Below are positions 1 through 13,379 of a DNA stretch of 64,000 nucleotides, one piece after another. The translations under genes were made by a program, and so were the position numbers. This DNA comes from Elysia crispata (lineage: Eukaryota; Mollusca; Gastropoda; Plakobranchidae): the NCBI GenBank assembly GCA_033675545.1, contig JAWDGP010007341.1, forward strand, positions 197,501 to 261,500. The letters run 5' to 3'. Under the pieces are notes generated by a model. It was given only the letters and a program-made list of their open reading frames with translations, was not told where the DNA came from and made no database searches. How positions within the stretch are numbered: position 1 is the stretch's first letter; each line of letters starts with the position of its first letter.

Positions 1-49
1 TTTGCAACATTAAGGCTGAATATGTGGTTGTTTCAAGATATAGAGTAAG

Positions 50-200
50 TTTGTTGATTGATATGTTTGTTGATCCATCAGCACAATAATTTGTAAGTGA
101 GTGATTTGATGAATCAGTTGATTAAAGAGCTAGTTGATCAGTGAGTTAGTTAATTGGTGATTTAGTTGATTGATTAGTTGGTTAATTGGTAAGTTAAGTG
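50..200. repeat. degenerate GTTGATT-rich minisatellite-like tract
   Basis: Words such as GTTGATTGAT, AGTTGATTAA, TTAGTTGATTGATTAGTTGG and GTTAATTGGT recur at irregular spacing. No fixed period is evident. Confidence 0.5.
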
Positions 201-484
201 AGTGATGAACATCGTGCTCTACTGATCATCTCAGATTCTAGCAAAGTTCTTCAGACAAAAAGGCGAGGCGTCAACTTCCCAACCGACGACTTGAACCCTC
301 AGAGTAAAACTGACTCCTGTAAGTTTCAAAGCACATGCATGAGTACACGACCACTAGACGAACAGCCCTCTAAACAGATCAATAAATACATAGATGTAAG
401 TATACGAAAGTATCAAAATAAACAGACCCGCAAAGAAGATATTAGATAAGGAAAAAAAAATTCAAATTAGGAGCTAGATAGATT

Positions 485-513
485 GTTCTTTTTTTTTTTT
501 TTTTTTTTTTTTT
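485..513. repeat. poly-T tract
   Basis: A run of about 27 T in otherwise unique AT-rich sequence. Confidence 0.9.
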
Positions 514-2040
514 AAGATAAAACAGTTTAAAAAAAACCCACAGATAGTAGTTAGATCGGCATATAAATAGATAAAGTGAGTGAATCAGCTACTGAATGAG
601 TGAGTGTTGAAATTAAAAAAAAATCAAAACAAACAAATTTAATAGGGTATGAAACAGAAAGGAAGTATAAAGCTGAATAAGGAATCGAAGGTAGATCGAT
701 CTGTAGTCCAACACTTCTAAAGATTAAATTGAACGCTTTATAATAGGTAGCGGATAGATAGTTAAACAACCGCATGCAACTCGAGGGGATAAAAACCTGA
801 AACGCTTTCGGATTTTAATTTTCCTAAGTTTACTCAAAACTTGTAGTCTGTAAATTAAATGAGAACACTTTCCACAAGTTTCTTCATACAAAAAACCCTG
901 TGGTGACAGAGAGCATGGGCCTCGCTCTGCTTTGCCTGTGGCACTCTCCAATTATAGACAAGTCTGATTACACCCACACACAATGGCAGAGCTCGGCGCA
1001 TACAAAGAAACACTCTAGTATGACGGCTTGATTCGAGAGTAATAGATCTTTGACACTTGAAGGCACATTGATCTGCACAATTAGACTGACTCCACACCAC
1101 TTCTCAATAGCAGCTGATTACAGCGCGCCTCCATTGCCACAAGTTGCATGCAGCTAAACGCAGCGGCTGACAGGAGCAGCAGTTGCCGGCAGTAAACAAA
1201 CCGTCGCTTCTGACTCCGAGAGAGGAGACCGAGCACAAAGAGAAGACGCTTTGTTCATAAGTTGGATCATTGATTGACAGAGCTAGGGGAGAGAAATTCG
1301 TTTCGCAATTACACGTTCGTTAACATGTTAAGTGTTAGGTAAACAGATAGAAAATAATGTTCAGCAGGTCATGAGAGGTCGACAACAAGGGGGGATGGGA
1401 GGATACTGACTTTGCCTTTTTATTTCTTTTGGCCTGAGATGGGAAAACCACTAATTAGCGTTTGAGAAATTAACTTCTCGGAGACAATGGCGCGCGAATC
1501 TTTAACAGGGAGAAGGAATGGTAGCGAGACTTGTACATCCAGAACCCTTGTGGATTGATTGAGGCCGACACTTAAGGCTCAACAAATAATGAGCAAATTA
1601 ACTCACGCCTTTCAACCTTGTGATCTAGGGGCGAACTTTTGCCTTTCCTGTTTTCACATTAATAAGTGTTGTCAGTGCACAGTTGAAACCTGAAGACATG
1701 TTCGTGTTCGAATAATCAATCTCAGCCGACAAATCTTAACCAGCTCCTTTGCTTGGCAATATGACTGAGAGCAGTTCGTGACTGAGGCAGGCGGTGTTTG
1801 GGAGTAGAGGAACATGTTGAGCAGGATCGTTGGTGACAATGATGGGGAGTTGAATGTCTCGCCTCTGTAGAAAGCTATGATTTTCAATAAATGGCTCTAG
1901 GGGTTCTAGGACGTTCTGCAGCCTCCATCTGCGTGTTGAGGTGGTTGTTATGGGTATGGATGTGGTGTAAGGACCACACGACAATCCAGCATAGGTTCGA
2001 TAGTCGCACAGTGGGTGGATAAGCTCACGAAATAATCTTA
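514..2040. other. unique non-coding sequence
   Basis: I see no gene. The short frames here lack domains, and those on opposite strands overlap without codon signal. Confidence 0.5.
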
Positions 2041-2062
2041 GTGTACACTCAACTCCAGGGCC

Positions 2063-2065
<3 letters not shown>

Positions 2066-2134
<69 letters not shown>

Positions 2135-2202
2135 GGAGATGGAGAGAGAGTGGGAGGGAGAGAGGAGAGAGAGAAAGAGAGAAAGAGAGAGTGAGGGAGA
2201 GG

Positions 2203-2282
<80 letters not shown>

Positions 2283-2295
2283 AGGAGAGAGAGTG
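2066..2295. repeat. GA microsatellite, interrupted
   Basis: (GA)n at 2066-2128, an imperfect GGGA/GAAA middle, then (GA)n at 2218-2278. Arg-Glu and Ser-Leu frames across it are repeat translations. Confidence 0.95.
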
Positions 2296-2891
2296 GAACC
2301 CTAAAGTTAGGTGAGAGCGAGAGAGATATTTCTTGAGGAAGGAAAAAAGCTCCAAGTTTTGATTCTTGTCTAAATTAATGAGTTAAAAATTTAACGAGTT
2401 CTTCCACTCTAGAAGAATGATCTTAGGCCTATTTTTTCAACTAAATAAATTTCCTTAAGGCAGAACATGTCTCGAAAGAGAAAGCACCAACCTCAAGCCA
2501 CTAGTAAAGCCATGATTGAACCGTAGCGAGGGGCAAGGAGTATTCTGCTCACATCAGGACAGATGCCTCTAGCCACCATAATCATTATCCCTCTCTGTTG
2601 TGAGACTGCGACATCGGATGAGAACAGAAATTTACTAAATCTATAGACATTTTTACTTACGATTGATCGGTCAAGATTATTATGTTGTTTTGGGGTGAAG
2701 AGGTTATAAATAAAATTGTACAATTATGTAGAGCATCATATACAACCTGATCGCCAACGAGCCTTTCTGACTGTACATTGAAAAAATTTCGAGTCAAGCC
2801 TTTACTAAAACTTTAACATTATCTTTAGAACATTAGAATCATATTTCTTGATCCTTCCTTTGGAATTATTAATGAAGTTGAGTATTTAGAT

Positions 2892-2893
<2 letters not shown>

Positions 2894-2980
<87 letters not shown>

Positions 2981-3039
2981 AAAGATAGAGAAAGAGAGAG
3001 ATAGAGAGAGAGACAGAAAGAGAGTGATAGAGAGAGAGG
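2894..3039. repeat. GA microsatellite
   Basis: Pure (GA)n to 2979, followed by an imperfect GATA/GACA/GAAA tail. Confidence 0.95.
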
Positions 3040-3340
3040 GAAATATTATGAAGAAGAAACGAGATCGACAGGAGCAAAAACGACCCTGATTCCCATTCTA
3101 TTCTTAGATCGAGATACAATTTTGTTCGCACTCATTTATGACACACTGCCCTGATTGCTGACTTTTTCGAATTTTATCTGTTTATACTTCGAAATATCAT
3201 CAAGACACTTTAAGTGTGTGAAAGGTATGACTATTTATATTAGTAACCACTCGACAAACTTTCTACGATCATCAATGTAAATCATTTACAACGATAATAA
3301 CGATAACGACGATGACAGCAAAAAACTAATAACAACAACA

Positions 3341-3383
3341 ACAACAACAACAACAACAACGTTAACAACAACAACAACAAATA
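3341..3383. repeat. AAC microsatellite
   Basis: CAA units broken by GTTAACAACA, in an AAC/ACG-rich surround from 3290. Confidence 0.85.
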
Positions 3384-4366
3384 CAACAGGACATCAACAA
3401 GGGTATCAGCAACACAACTTCATGATAAAAACATACTCCTAGAAACCAAAGCAAGAGACAAAAAACCTTCAAACAACAACGATATATTTCATAGAAGCAA
3501 AAGAATTTTCAACACTTCCCAGTGACGCAGCGACTAGGGCCAAAATATCAAATTGATTCTTTAAATTATTGTATGAGGTCAAAATCTCGAAACAGAATTG
3601 AGTAGCCAGGCGTCGCAAAAGATTTCCTTTGCAAGGAAGCTGTCAGGACATGCCTTGGTGGATTAATGAACACATTGCAAAAGTTACTTATAAACTTATT
3701 TTGGGCTTTTGAAATAGTGCAACTGATTTCATTTTTCAATCGCTTGGTGTTTACCCATCACAAACATAAAATTCTCGTAAACTGCACCATTCTTCAATCA
3801 TTGGTGGCTCATTTTCCTATTGCTTCCTCCAAGTTTGGTTGAACTACTGACTCATTCATTTTCAATATTTTGATTTAACAATTGATTTTTTCTTCAATAA
3901 TTCACATTTAAAAAACAAAACAAAACAAAAAGAAAACAACAAAAACCATTGATTGATATTTATTCAATTTTTGATTTATTCACTGACTTATTTTATAGTT
4001 TCATTGATTAAATGATTCAATCATTCAGCGCAAAAAAAAAAAACCCGTCAGTTTTGACAAAGCTATAAAGATGATTGCATGAAAGACATCAGTAAGGATT
4101 GGGGCAGCGTTCAATTGCAAGGCCATCGAGCTCCCTTTTTGCGGGCCAGAACTGGTGATATACACATCCAACATGCTAGACATATATATATATGATGTGT
4201 TACAACCGGATGTGCTATCCTCTATATTCCACTTTAGTAGCCAAGTAGAAGCAAAGCGCTCAATATTTTTTTCTTTTCTATTTTCTGCACATTCGAAATA
4301 GACCATTCCACCGCTAAATTGTGGCCTTAGCGATGTGCCGCTCAGAGAAAAGAGTGAGAGCACACA

Positions 4367-4368
<2 letters not shown>

Positions 4369-4453
<85 letters not shown>
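4369..4453. repeat. GA microsatellite
   Basis: Pure (GA)n of about 40 units; followed 150 bp later by a second tract. Confidence 0.95.
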
Positions 4454-4455
<2 letters not shown>

Positions 4456-4600
4456 CGGGAAGGGGAGAGATGCCGATTAAGAGATAAAAGGAGAAAGGCA
4501 GACAATGTCAAGAAGATGAAAGCTAAAGAGATGGACAAATAGAGGGAAATTATTATTCGTATAAACTGAAAAAGAGGGTGAGAAAGACTGACAGAAAGTG

Positions 4601-4709
<109 letters not shown>

Positions 4710-4809
4710 CAGGGACCAAGAGAGAGAAAGGAAGGGAGAATGACTACCAAACGACTGACATACATACATACAGGTGGGCTGACTGAAAGAACACGCGAGA
4801 GACAAAAAA

Positions 4810-7600
4810 AAAGGCAGGTCCGACTTGATCGGATCTCATGAAAGCCAGTCTTTAATGGGAGAGAAGGTGAAGAGGAGCAGCGCCCAATGACTGGTGTGGA
4901 CTGTGGAGTGGTTTCAAGTGGAGGCTACAGGGAGGAGGAGAGGGAAGAGAGGGAGGAGCCAACACCCCCCAAAATAGGCCAGCTGGTGCGGGTTGGCCAC
5001 TCCGGACCCGTCTCAACACTTTCACTCTTTTCATTAGTATGTACGTGAAATAGTTAGAAGGCTTTTAAGACTTTCCTTCACATGAGAGCTATCAAACTCT
5101 GTACCAAGTGGTGATTGCCCGTTGTGTCATCCTTTAGATGCTCAGGAACACGCTCTCTCTAGTAATTAATTCTAACTGTCCTACTAGACGCTTCAAATTT
5201 GTTTAGTAATTGGTTCGTTTAACAGACACAGCTTTGTGATGTCAAAACGCAAGGATGGGTCCGAGACGGCCTCACTATTCTTGGAAAACAACATGAAGAA
5301 AAAGATTCTGGAAAAAAAATCACAATAGCGTGAAGACCTTAGGGGAAGCTTATTTCGTACAAGTACATTAACCCATCCTTGAGCTAAAGAGTTTTCGAGG
5401 AGACACATGCACATAGGCCAGCTTTCAAATTTCACTTTACCAGACCGTTTAAAGGTTTTTATACCCCAATGACCAGGCTTCGAGAAGAATTGAAATTAAT
5501 TCAGAAAAGCAATGATGCATCTTTGAGGTTTACTGACCACCTTGAGATAAGCCATCGACCACGACAGCTCAAACTCTCCGAATCAGACAAGATCTGATGG
5601 ACGAAACCACTGCCGGCTAAGATGAATAAACGTAGCGTCTAGGCGAGAATGATTAGTGAACACACACGACACAAGTTCCATTACCCCTTCTTTACAGAGA
5701 AGTTTCAGCGACTTATGATCAATCATCGGTTTGTATGGCAATTACGTATACTTCGAGGTGGTTCTAGCTGTTGTTCTAAACTATGTAATGTCTTCTATTT
5801 CACTCCCAATCATAGTCTTATATCGTGAAACACCCAAGTAAAAGAGTTTCATCGTATATCAAAGAATACATTGTAGCCGTAACTTTGTTTTCACGGTAGT
5901 ATTGTGGTTGAGACTGTTTTTATAATGTTGCATGCTATAGAATTCCTCGGTAATCATAATACTCTAATCGTTGTTGTCTTTATTTCAAAATTTTACTACA
6001 GCTTTTTTTCCCTTAATATTTTGATTGGCTGTTCGTGCCTTTTAATTTAATCAAACGAAAATTTCTTGTCGCATTCTCTGAACACTTGCATCTAATCAGG
6101 CCCTTCGCTCGCCATGTTGGGTAGAAAGAGCCGTACCCAGCGTCTGGACTGGATTGTTTCATGGAAACATACCATTTCATTTGACAATGTTATCACCTCC
6201 AAGATTTTGACACGAAATTCGTTTTGCACTTCAAATAAAGCCATTCAAAGTAGTCTACTCGATTGTTTAAGCTTTCCTGTAATCACACATCTACAAATTA
6301 ATTATGCTGAATCTAAATTCTTGACTCTCGCTTAATCTAATCTAGATCTAAATAGATACCTTTGAACCAATCTCCACTCCATTGTGGAGGAATCAGTATT
6401 CAGTGTGATAGAATAATTTAGATCCAACTTAGACTTATCTCAGTTAGATACATGTATATGGAAACTAGATCTATGTTTCTATAGATTTTTAAAGATTTAA
6501 ATTTATTTTAGACTACCTAACATTACTTTTATCTATCTTCTAAATGTTTACTTGGCCAATTTTTTTCCACTTTATAAATCTTTTATTTACAAGCTGATGT
6601 ACAAGCTTTTTGTTCTATTTCTAAATTTGCCTTGCTTCAATGGGCATAAATATCATTTTGTAAATAATTGTATTTGCTGTGAAACAATGTGTCATCATAG
6701 TTGAAGGTAATATGTCTCCAATTTTCACTCCAGTTATCTGCTCAGTTCTTCTTGAGGACTGTTGCTTCAGATTAAAAAAATAAGGACGTTTTGTAAAGTT
6801 TGTATAAAAAAAAATGCCGAGACAAAAAATACAGCTTTTGCAATATTTAAAACTTGTGTCTAACATACTTAAAATAAGGTGTTTGTGTATCACACTTTTA
6901 CCAGAGAATAAATGGACGGATTTAATTTCCTTACTCTGCAGTTAACAAATTTTGCTTCAAAATGAAATGTAGCAACATTTTCCTACAAAGGCATGCTACT
7001 TTTTTACATGATTTTTATTATAAATAACATTAATTATGTTTATTTCTTTTTAATTTGTCTAATTATTTATTTAATTGACATTAGGCGATTTATCTTAAAC
7101 AAAAGTATTTTTTTTTACCAAAGGCGCATAAAACAGTGTTAAAATGATCTAAGATTGACATCTGTAACTTTTTAATCCTGAACAATTTTTTAACGAAAAA
7201 TATAAAGTAATTACAACAAACTGTTCATTTCCTTGAAAAGATGTATTACAGACGAGGCAATATCAAAGACCTGAGACACAGAATACAACTGAGAGAAATC
7301 ATAATTATGTGTCCGAGTGCAACCACTGGGAAGACAAAAATTTATGGACACTTTCTTTTTAATTTAGAAATATTTGAACATCAAATACAGACTAGAACAG
7401 CAGAGGTTATTTTGGACATTAGAAAAAATTTCCACTTGGGCACCAGTTTTTCTATAATTGATTCTTTGGTTGGATTTCCCTACACACATACAAAAAGGTC
7501 TGTTGGATAATGGTTCATGCAATAGATATATAGAAAATGTTTTAAAATCAATCTTGCACATAACACAAACAAATTCTGTTTTTTTAAATGTTTTTTTTTA
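4810..7600. other. unique AT-rich sequence, no gene seen
   Basis: Only short frames of 60-90 codons. TCTAGATC-like words cluster at 6310-6490. Nothing else stands out. Confidence 0.5.
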
Positions 7601-7619
7601 ATTCTACTGAAAGTCACCA

Positions 7620-7812
7620 AACTGTGAGTAAATAGGGCGACGTATGTAAAATTGGCTTTAGCAGTGGTGTTAAAAAAATCCCATGCAGATGACCATGTTT
7701 TACTTTCGGTCCATTGGAGCATCGAATAGATCGCATAGTCGATGCTTGCATGATCAAAATCACCACCGAATACCAGACACGGCTCCTCTTTCTGAAATAC
7801 CTCTCTATACTC
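7620..7812 (-). other. short open frame with GGDF motif, function not established
   Basis: The minus strand is open for about 64 codons from EVFQKEEPCLVFGGDFDHAS through IDYAIYSMLQWTESKTWSSA to YVALFTHSLVTFS. The GGDF-x motif after a hydrophobic strand resembles the metal-binding GDFN of endonuclease/exonuclease/phosphatase folds (sphingomyelinases, LINE endonucleases), but here Asp replaces Asn and the rest is not a clear match. No convincing splice sites were identified. It may be an exon, a pseudogene piece or chance. Confidence 0.2.
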
Positions 7813-7867
7813 GGTTTTAGATTCAGATCTAAATTCTGGATTTTGTCGCGAAACAAAGATACCCTTT

Positions 7868-7896
7868 ATAACCCTAACCCTAACCCTTTAAGGGTT
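7868..7896. repeat. short interstitial telomere-like repeat with inverted junction
   Basis: TAACCCTAACCCTAACCCT (CCCTAA units) is followed by TTAAGGGTTA, so TAACCCT-TTA-AGGGTTA makes a small inverted repeat of telomere-type sequence. Confidence 0.6.
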
Positions 7897-8656
7897 AAAA
7901 TCATCTATGTTGCTCCTTATAAAAACAACAAAAGGCACAATGAGAATATTATTTCATTCGTTCATTCACCCATTTCGATTCATCTTTTCTTCATGGTCTT
8001 TGAGAGATACGATCAATTTACCTTTCCCTCTGTTGTATCTGTCTCTCAATGATTTGCATAGTTCACGATAATCTGTTACTCGACAGTCATCTTGGTTGTA
8101 CTCTTCGCCATGAAGACTCTCGGCGTCACCAGACAAGGACACTTGAAGACTCATTGACCTCGCGAGTAGGTTCTAATTTGACATTGTTTCTAGAGATCAG
8201 TTAGCCTTTTCGTCACTCGGGTGACAAGCGGCAAAAGGAGGGCACGGCCGGTGAACATCAGGTGGCATAACTAATCAAAGTTCCTCGAGTGGCCAGAGTG
8301 TACAGCCCAAGTCGGCAACAGGTGGCCTATGGCTCATCTCATCGCAATGCGACATGAAATCCCGGCGATGAGTCACAAATTAATTTTATACGACAATTGC
8401 TTCCGATAGAATGACGCTCAGTACAATTTGTTTCGCGTCATCACTCAAGGACCTAGTGGTATAAAATTTGCAACGTTGAGGTAGTTAGTACAAAACGGTT
8501 CCACTGACTCAGAACTGTCTACACAGTCAAGGCAGAATCTAAAGGACAGGAAACCACCAGTCTTGAGGTCCGTATACTCAAAGGTTCCTCACCTCATCCC
8601 TCATCCTCCACGCTCTTCACCTCATTTAATAGAAAATACTGCATCTTGTTTTTTGC

Positions 8657-8674
8657 CCCCCCCCCCCCCCCCCT
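8657..8674. repeat. poly-C tract
   Basis: A run of about 15 C within a CT-rich segment. Confidence 0.9.
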
Positions 8675-8679
8675 CCTCC

Positions 8680-9590
8680 CTTAACAGATTGAATGGATTT
8701 CTCTCACGAGCTCGATGTTTGAACAGATGGTATGAAGCACCACACAGTGATGGCACTGAGAGCGCCACATATACACCGGTCTTAGTCAGAGCTGGCAATT
8801 CACACAATTTCTCTACAAATCCCAATTTTGAGGCAATGAAGTATAAACAAGGGAGGGAATGCTAATTTTTTTCCTGTCTCCGACTGCCGTTAACATTGTT
8901 GTTGCTAATCAGAGACTTGCACTGATCGGTATTAGCAATAAGCCAGACCTTCTCGTCAAATGATTGAAATTTTAAGGAATGCACAATCTTGTTATTATCT
9001 CAGAAGCCCAATTTTGAAAAGTAACATAAATGACTGGTTATTATAGAATTAACACAAAAAGGAAAAATGAGCTCTTATGTCAGTTTCTTTCCACAACTCC
9101 ATGGAACTATAAGTAACTATATCTTAATACGTGTGTATAAGTCGTTTTATACCTAGCCAAATCTACGACACCCCACCCACATAATTAAGGGTTAAGTCCT
9201 TCCACAGCTTTTTGTATGAATGTCAGAGTGTGAAACCATTGATTTAGGGCGAACTTGTTGTCGCATCACTGAGATTGAAACGAGACTTTTCCTTGTAAGT
9301 ACAGCCTAAATGGTGCGACCTCTCGCCTCTGACACCTTTCTAGTAGATGGTTGGCGATATCGATATGAAAAGAAAGAGGTTGCTGCTATCGATACGATTC
9401 ATGATTCAAGTAGTGTATCTTTGTATGGGATTAGAGCAGCATACAACAAACTTCTTTAAAATAATAATTTATAAACACAAAAGAGAAGTTATTACTTAAT
9501 TCATACACTGCAATATATTATATGTTTCTTCTTGATATTACCAATATTTTTATACATAAAGTTAGTATTTCAGCTACCAAGATATTTATA
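8680..9590. other. unique sequence, no gene seen
   Basis: No recognisable protein or RNA feature. A short ATCGATATGA / ATCGATACGA near-duplicate lies at 9356-9400. Confidence 0.45.
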
Positions 9591-9599
9591 ATAATTAAA

Positions 9600-9840
9600 A
9601 AAACAACAACAACAACAACAAAAAACAAATAACAAAAAAAAATAAAAAAAACCCAAAAAACAAAACAACAATAAACAACGAACAAACAACGAAACAAAAC
9701 AAACAAAAGTAACAATATACGACAAAACTGATAAAAAACATACCATTTAATTTTTTTCCTCTTTCGTTCATAATCGTAACAACAGCAATAATAGAATAAC
9801 AACAACAGCAACAACAACAATAACAATAATAATAATAATG

Positions 9841-9934
<94 letters not shown>
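9600..9934. repeat. A-rich AAC region and AAT microsatellite
   Basis: AAC/AAAAC-rich DNA (9600-9720), mixed AAC/AAT (9780-9830), then (AAT)n with a single GATAAT break to 9934. Confidence 0.92.
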
Positions 9935-9938
<4 letters not shown>

Positions 9939-9982
9939 ATCCAACAGCAACAACCAAATTTTCTACATATACTAATTTTACC

Positions 9983-10111
<129 letters not shown>

Positions 10112-11225
10112 GCTATTATTGTCTGGAGCACTTTGTAAAATTTCTAGTCGGTTGTTGAGTTTTATTATCGATAATGATGAAGCTTCTTTATGTCGCCCAA
10201 ACTATTTTAATTCATTTTAATCACAGTAGTTTGGCTTCTCGTCACCTTGCCACCCATTATCCTGCCATATAGGCCGATCTGTTTCAGCGATTTGCTTCAC
10301 CAAGCCCGTGAAGATCGAGAAACAAACAGAGCGCCCCCGCTATTGTATACACCACTTTTAAAGATAAGCTCTCCAACGTTGGGGGCCAAAAAGGTGCAAG
10401 TGACTTGACTTCCTGTTGAACTCCACGACTAAAGAGTTCTATGGCATAGACGGCGCTGGCGTGTGGAATGTCGAGAAGATTGTACCCCACTGTACCTCTC
10501 TGGGTGATCCCGGTCAGGATCCGGCCCACATACACACTGGTGGGAAGATCTACTTCAGTGAGTCAGTGAAGGAAATGAGGGAAAAGGAGGAAGGGGGGGG
10601 GGGGGGGAGCGGAAGGTTAGGAGACGGTGAGGAAAGGAGAGAAGTACTGGAGAGAGAAAAGGAGAAAGGGAGGAGGAGAAAACGTATATCAGAAAGTATA
10701 AAAGAAGAGATTGATCGTATTAAAGAGAAAGATTAAGGGAAGTGTGATGATTAAAGACTTAAAGGGAGATATGGATTTCACGTTGAAGGTAATAGGATGA
10801 GCAAAAGATAAAAAAGGAAAGAAAAATAAAGCGGGGGAGGTAGGGTGAGAACAAGAATTTAGAAGGAAAAGTTTTTTTTTTTAATGCATTTCGAAAGATC
10901 AAATTTATGAAAAATAAGTTTGTTTTTGGGTTTGATATTATAGCTGCTAATCTCGTTTTGAAAGGCTCATTATAAAACATTTTCTATGATTTCCTAGGCC
11001 TTTACACGGCCTTTATATTAGTTTTGAAAAACTTATGATTGATATTAATAGAATAATTTTTTTGTGTGTGTCTTTGATCTCAACATCATTACTCTAAGGG
11101 TGGTGAAACCTTGAACCGTAACTGAGCATCATTCAATCCATTGTTTCCGTTATAAAGCCATGGGTGAGCAGAAAAGATAAAAAGAGAGCGACATGTGAAA
11201 TATACAGGCAGACACCACCGCAATC

Positions 11226-11262
11226 TGATTGATTGATTGATTGACTGACTGACTGATTGATT
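11226..11262. repeat. TGAT / TGAC tetranucleotide repeat
   Basis: Four TGAT units, then TGAC units, then TGAT again. Confidence 0.85.
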
Positions 11263-11493
11263 GCGGCTCAGAGCCTTGACGATTCTATGCTATGGTTGTC
11301 CATTACAAGTTTTAGCTTCAGGTGGTTCCTCGCACACCTAACAAGCAAAGGAATATTATCGGTAGATCTTATTCAGTTCTCCAACACATTCTCCACCGGT
11401 AAAGATGCAGCTTGAACACATGATCCCCATAACTGAGGGCCGAGTATCTAGCCCGCGACCATCAACCGTGGAACAACTCTGAGAATCTTTTTG

Positions 11494-11550
11494 ACCTGCC
11501 GGTGTCTATGCAAACTCCTGGATCTGTCGCAGCCTCGGCCACAGTTGATC
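11494..11550 (-). pseudogene. possible LINE C-terminal zinc-finger remnant
   Basis: The minus strand reads INCGRGCDRSRSLHRHRQ, resembling the CxxCGRxCxSRxGLxSHxR finger that ends many invertebrate LINE proteins. The surrounding frame is broken and no other LINE motif was found nearby. Low confidence. Confidence 0.3.
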
Positions 11551-13009
11551 CTGGTGGTTGACTGGAGCTCGTCTGACATCATATCACGAGATACACCATC
11601 TTAGCAAAATGATCCTCCTTGGGGAAAACTGATGCCATCTCAGAATGACTTAGTTAATATAGCGTATACCCACAGCGAAAGATTTCATGTTGACAAGCCA
11701 TATCGGGGTAAACTGAAGGAAACACCGTGGCCTCAACATCCTGAATGCTGGCCGAGTCCGCGCTCTCTACTGTCAACATTACCAGCGTTTTGTGGGGCGA
11801 AAACTGCGAGCAAAAAAATTGTCAGATCAAAGCGATTTTGGATCTTAATATCGCTGCAGTCATGGGGCCAATATGAGTTGACTTTTCGTTCAAGTGACAT
11901 TTCTCTTTCCTTGATGGCTAAGAGCCGAATGTATAAGACAAATATTTCTGCCATCTTATAAGCAAACCACAAAGAGGAGGGGAAGAGTCGTCTTAATCAT
12001 CAATAATAGAAATGACTTGATGGAATGAATATACTAATATGATAACATTGGTGAGAGTGACAGAATAGCCCCTGAATAATGCATGTTAATCTTTTTTGTA
12101 TAACTCTGTGGTCGCAGTCGTATTTTTTTCAATATATTTTTTTAGCAATTTGCTCAATTCAAATTATCAAAATGCAGACAAACCGATTTCTTTAATCAAC
12201 AATCATTATTTAAAAGAAAGAACAAGTGAAAATCATTTAAAAAAAAAACATCGGAAGAGGAAATGAAATTAAAAAAAATGATTAAATAAAAACTACAAAC
12301 AATACAAATTGAAAATATTTATCAACAGTTAAAAAAAGAATCGCTTTGAGTTTTCTGTGTTCTGATGAAACCTTTGTGAATAGAAGTTAAAGAATTATTC
12401 ATCATATGGAGAGCACCACAGCTAGTATGGGCAAAACTGAAAACTCGATACAATTATTATATAGATTGTATTTTGTTTTTTAGTTTAAGTTTATTTTGTC
12501 CCTACTTCACGAGGTACTTGCCTCCCTTTAGTCTGTCTCCTCGCACTATGACTGTCTATCTTCTTAAGTCTGTTTTCTGTTTGACTCCAGCAGCCTGTCT
12601 CTCTGAATCTCCCTGTCTGTCTATGTCTCTATCACTGTCTCTATATCTTTCTTTCTCTCCGTCTCTCTCCCACTCTCTGTCTCTCTTCTTAATTTGTAAT
12701 CGTTCTAAATTAAAATATTCACTTCTACTTCGTCTCTACTTCTCCTTCCTCCCTCTTTCTATCAATCCCTCCTCCCTTACTCCAAATTTCCACCTCCATC
12801 TACCCCCCCCCCCACCTTTTTTTTTTCCAGTCTCCAAAACCAGAGGGGGTGAGGATAGCGTGCACACCTGCGCAAATAAGGGCTGGGAACGGAAGTCAGC
12901 CCGTCCTGTAGGTGACAGCGTAGATCAAGTAGGGAGTGGGTGGCTAGAGACGGGGGCCAGTGAATGTATCTCTAGATGTGTATAGGTTTATAGGTGCTGG
13001 TCAGTGCAT

Positions 13010-13370
13010 GTGTAAGTGAAGATGTGGGCGGATGAGAGTAGTTGGTTCAAGTTATAATTTATGCTGGTGAGTATAATGTGTTGATTTGTGCTGGTGAGTG
13101 TAATGTGTAGGTGCTGATATAATTTGTTTTGTGGGTGAGATATAACTTATGTTGGTGAGTGTATTTGTAGGTGAGATTTAATTTATGTTGGTGAGTGTAT
13201 TTGTAGGTGAGATTTAATTTATGTTGGTGAGTGTATTTGTAGGTGAGATTTAATTTATGTTGGTGAGTGTATTTGTAGGTGAGATTTAATTTATGTTGGT
13301 GAGTGTATTTGTAGGTGAGATTTAATTTATGTTGGTGACTGTGTAGTTGGTGAATGTGTGTGTAGATAGT
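13010..13370. repeat. 36-bp minisatellite, five good units plus degenerate flanks
   Basis: Units starting GTTGGTGAGTGTATTTGTAG recur at 13151, 13187, 13223, 13259 and 13295, then decay at 13331 (GTTGGTGACTGTG). Upstream GCTGGTGAGT copies are degenerate. All plus-strand frames are stopped, so it is not coding. Confidence 0.93.
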
Positions 13371-13379
13371 AGGATGAGT

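Larger units (their letters stand above)
10140..12960. other. unique sequence with short poly-G and CT-rich patches, no gene seen
   Basis: GA-rich at 10560-10740 (poly-G at 10596-10607) and CT-rich at 12590-12830 (poly-C at 12805-12812). The only protein-like hint is the weak LINE zinc-finger remnant near 11.5 kb. Confidence 0.45.
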
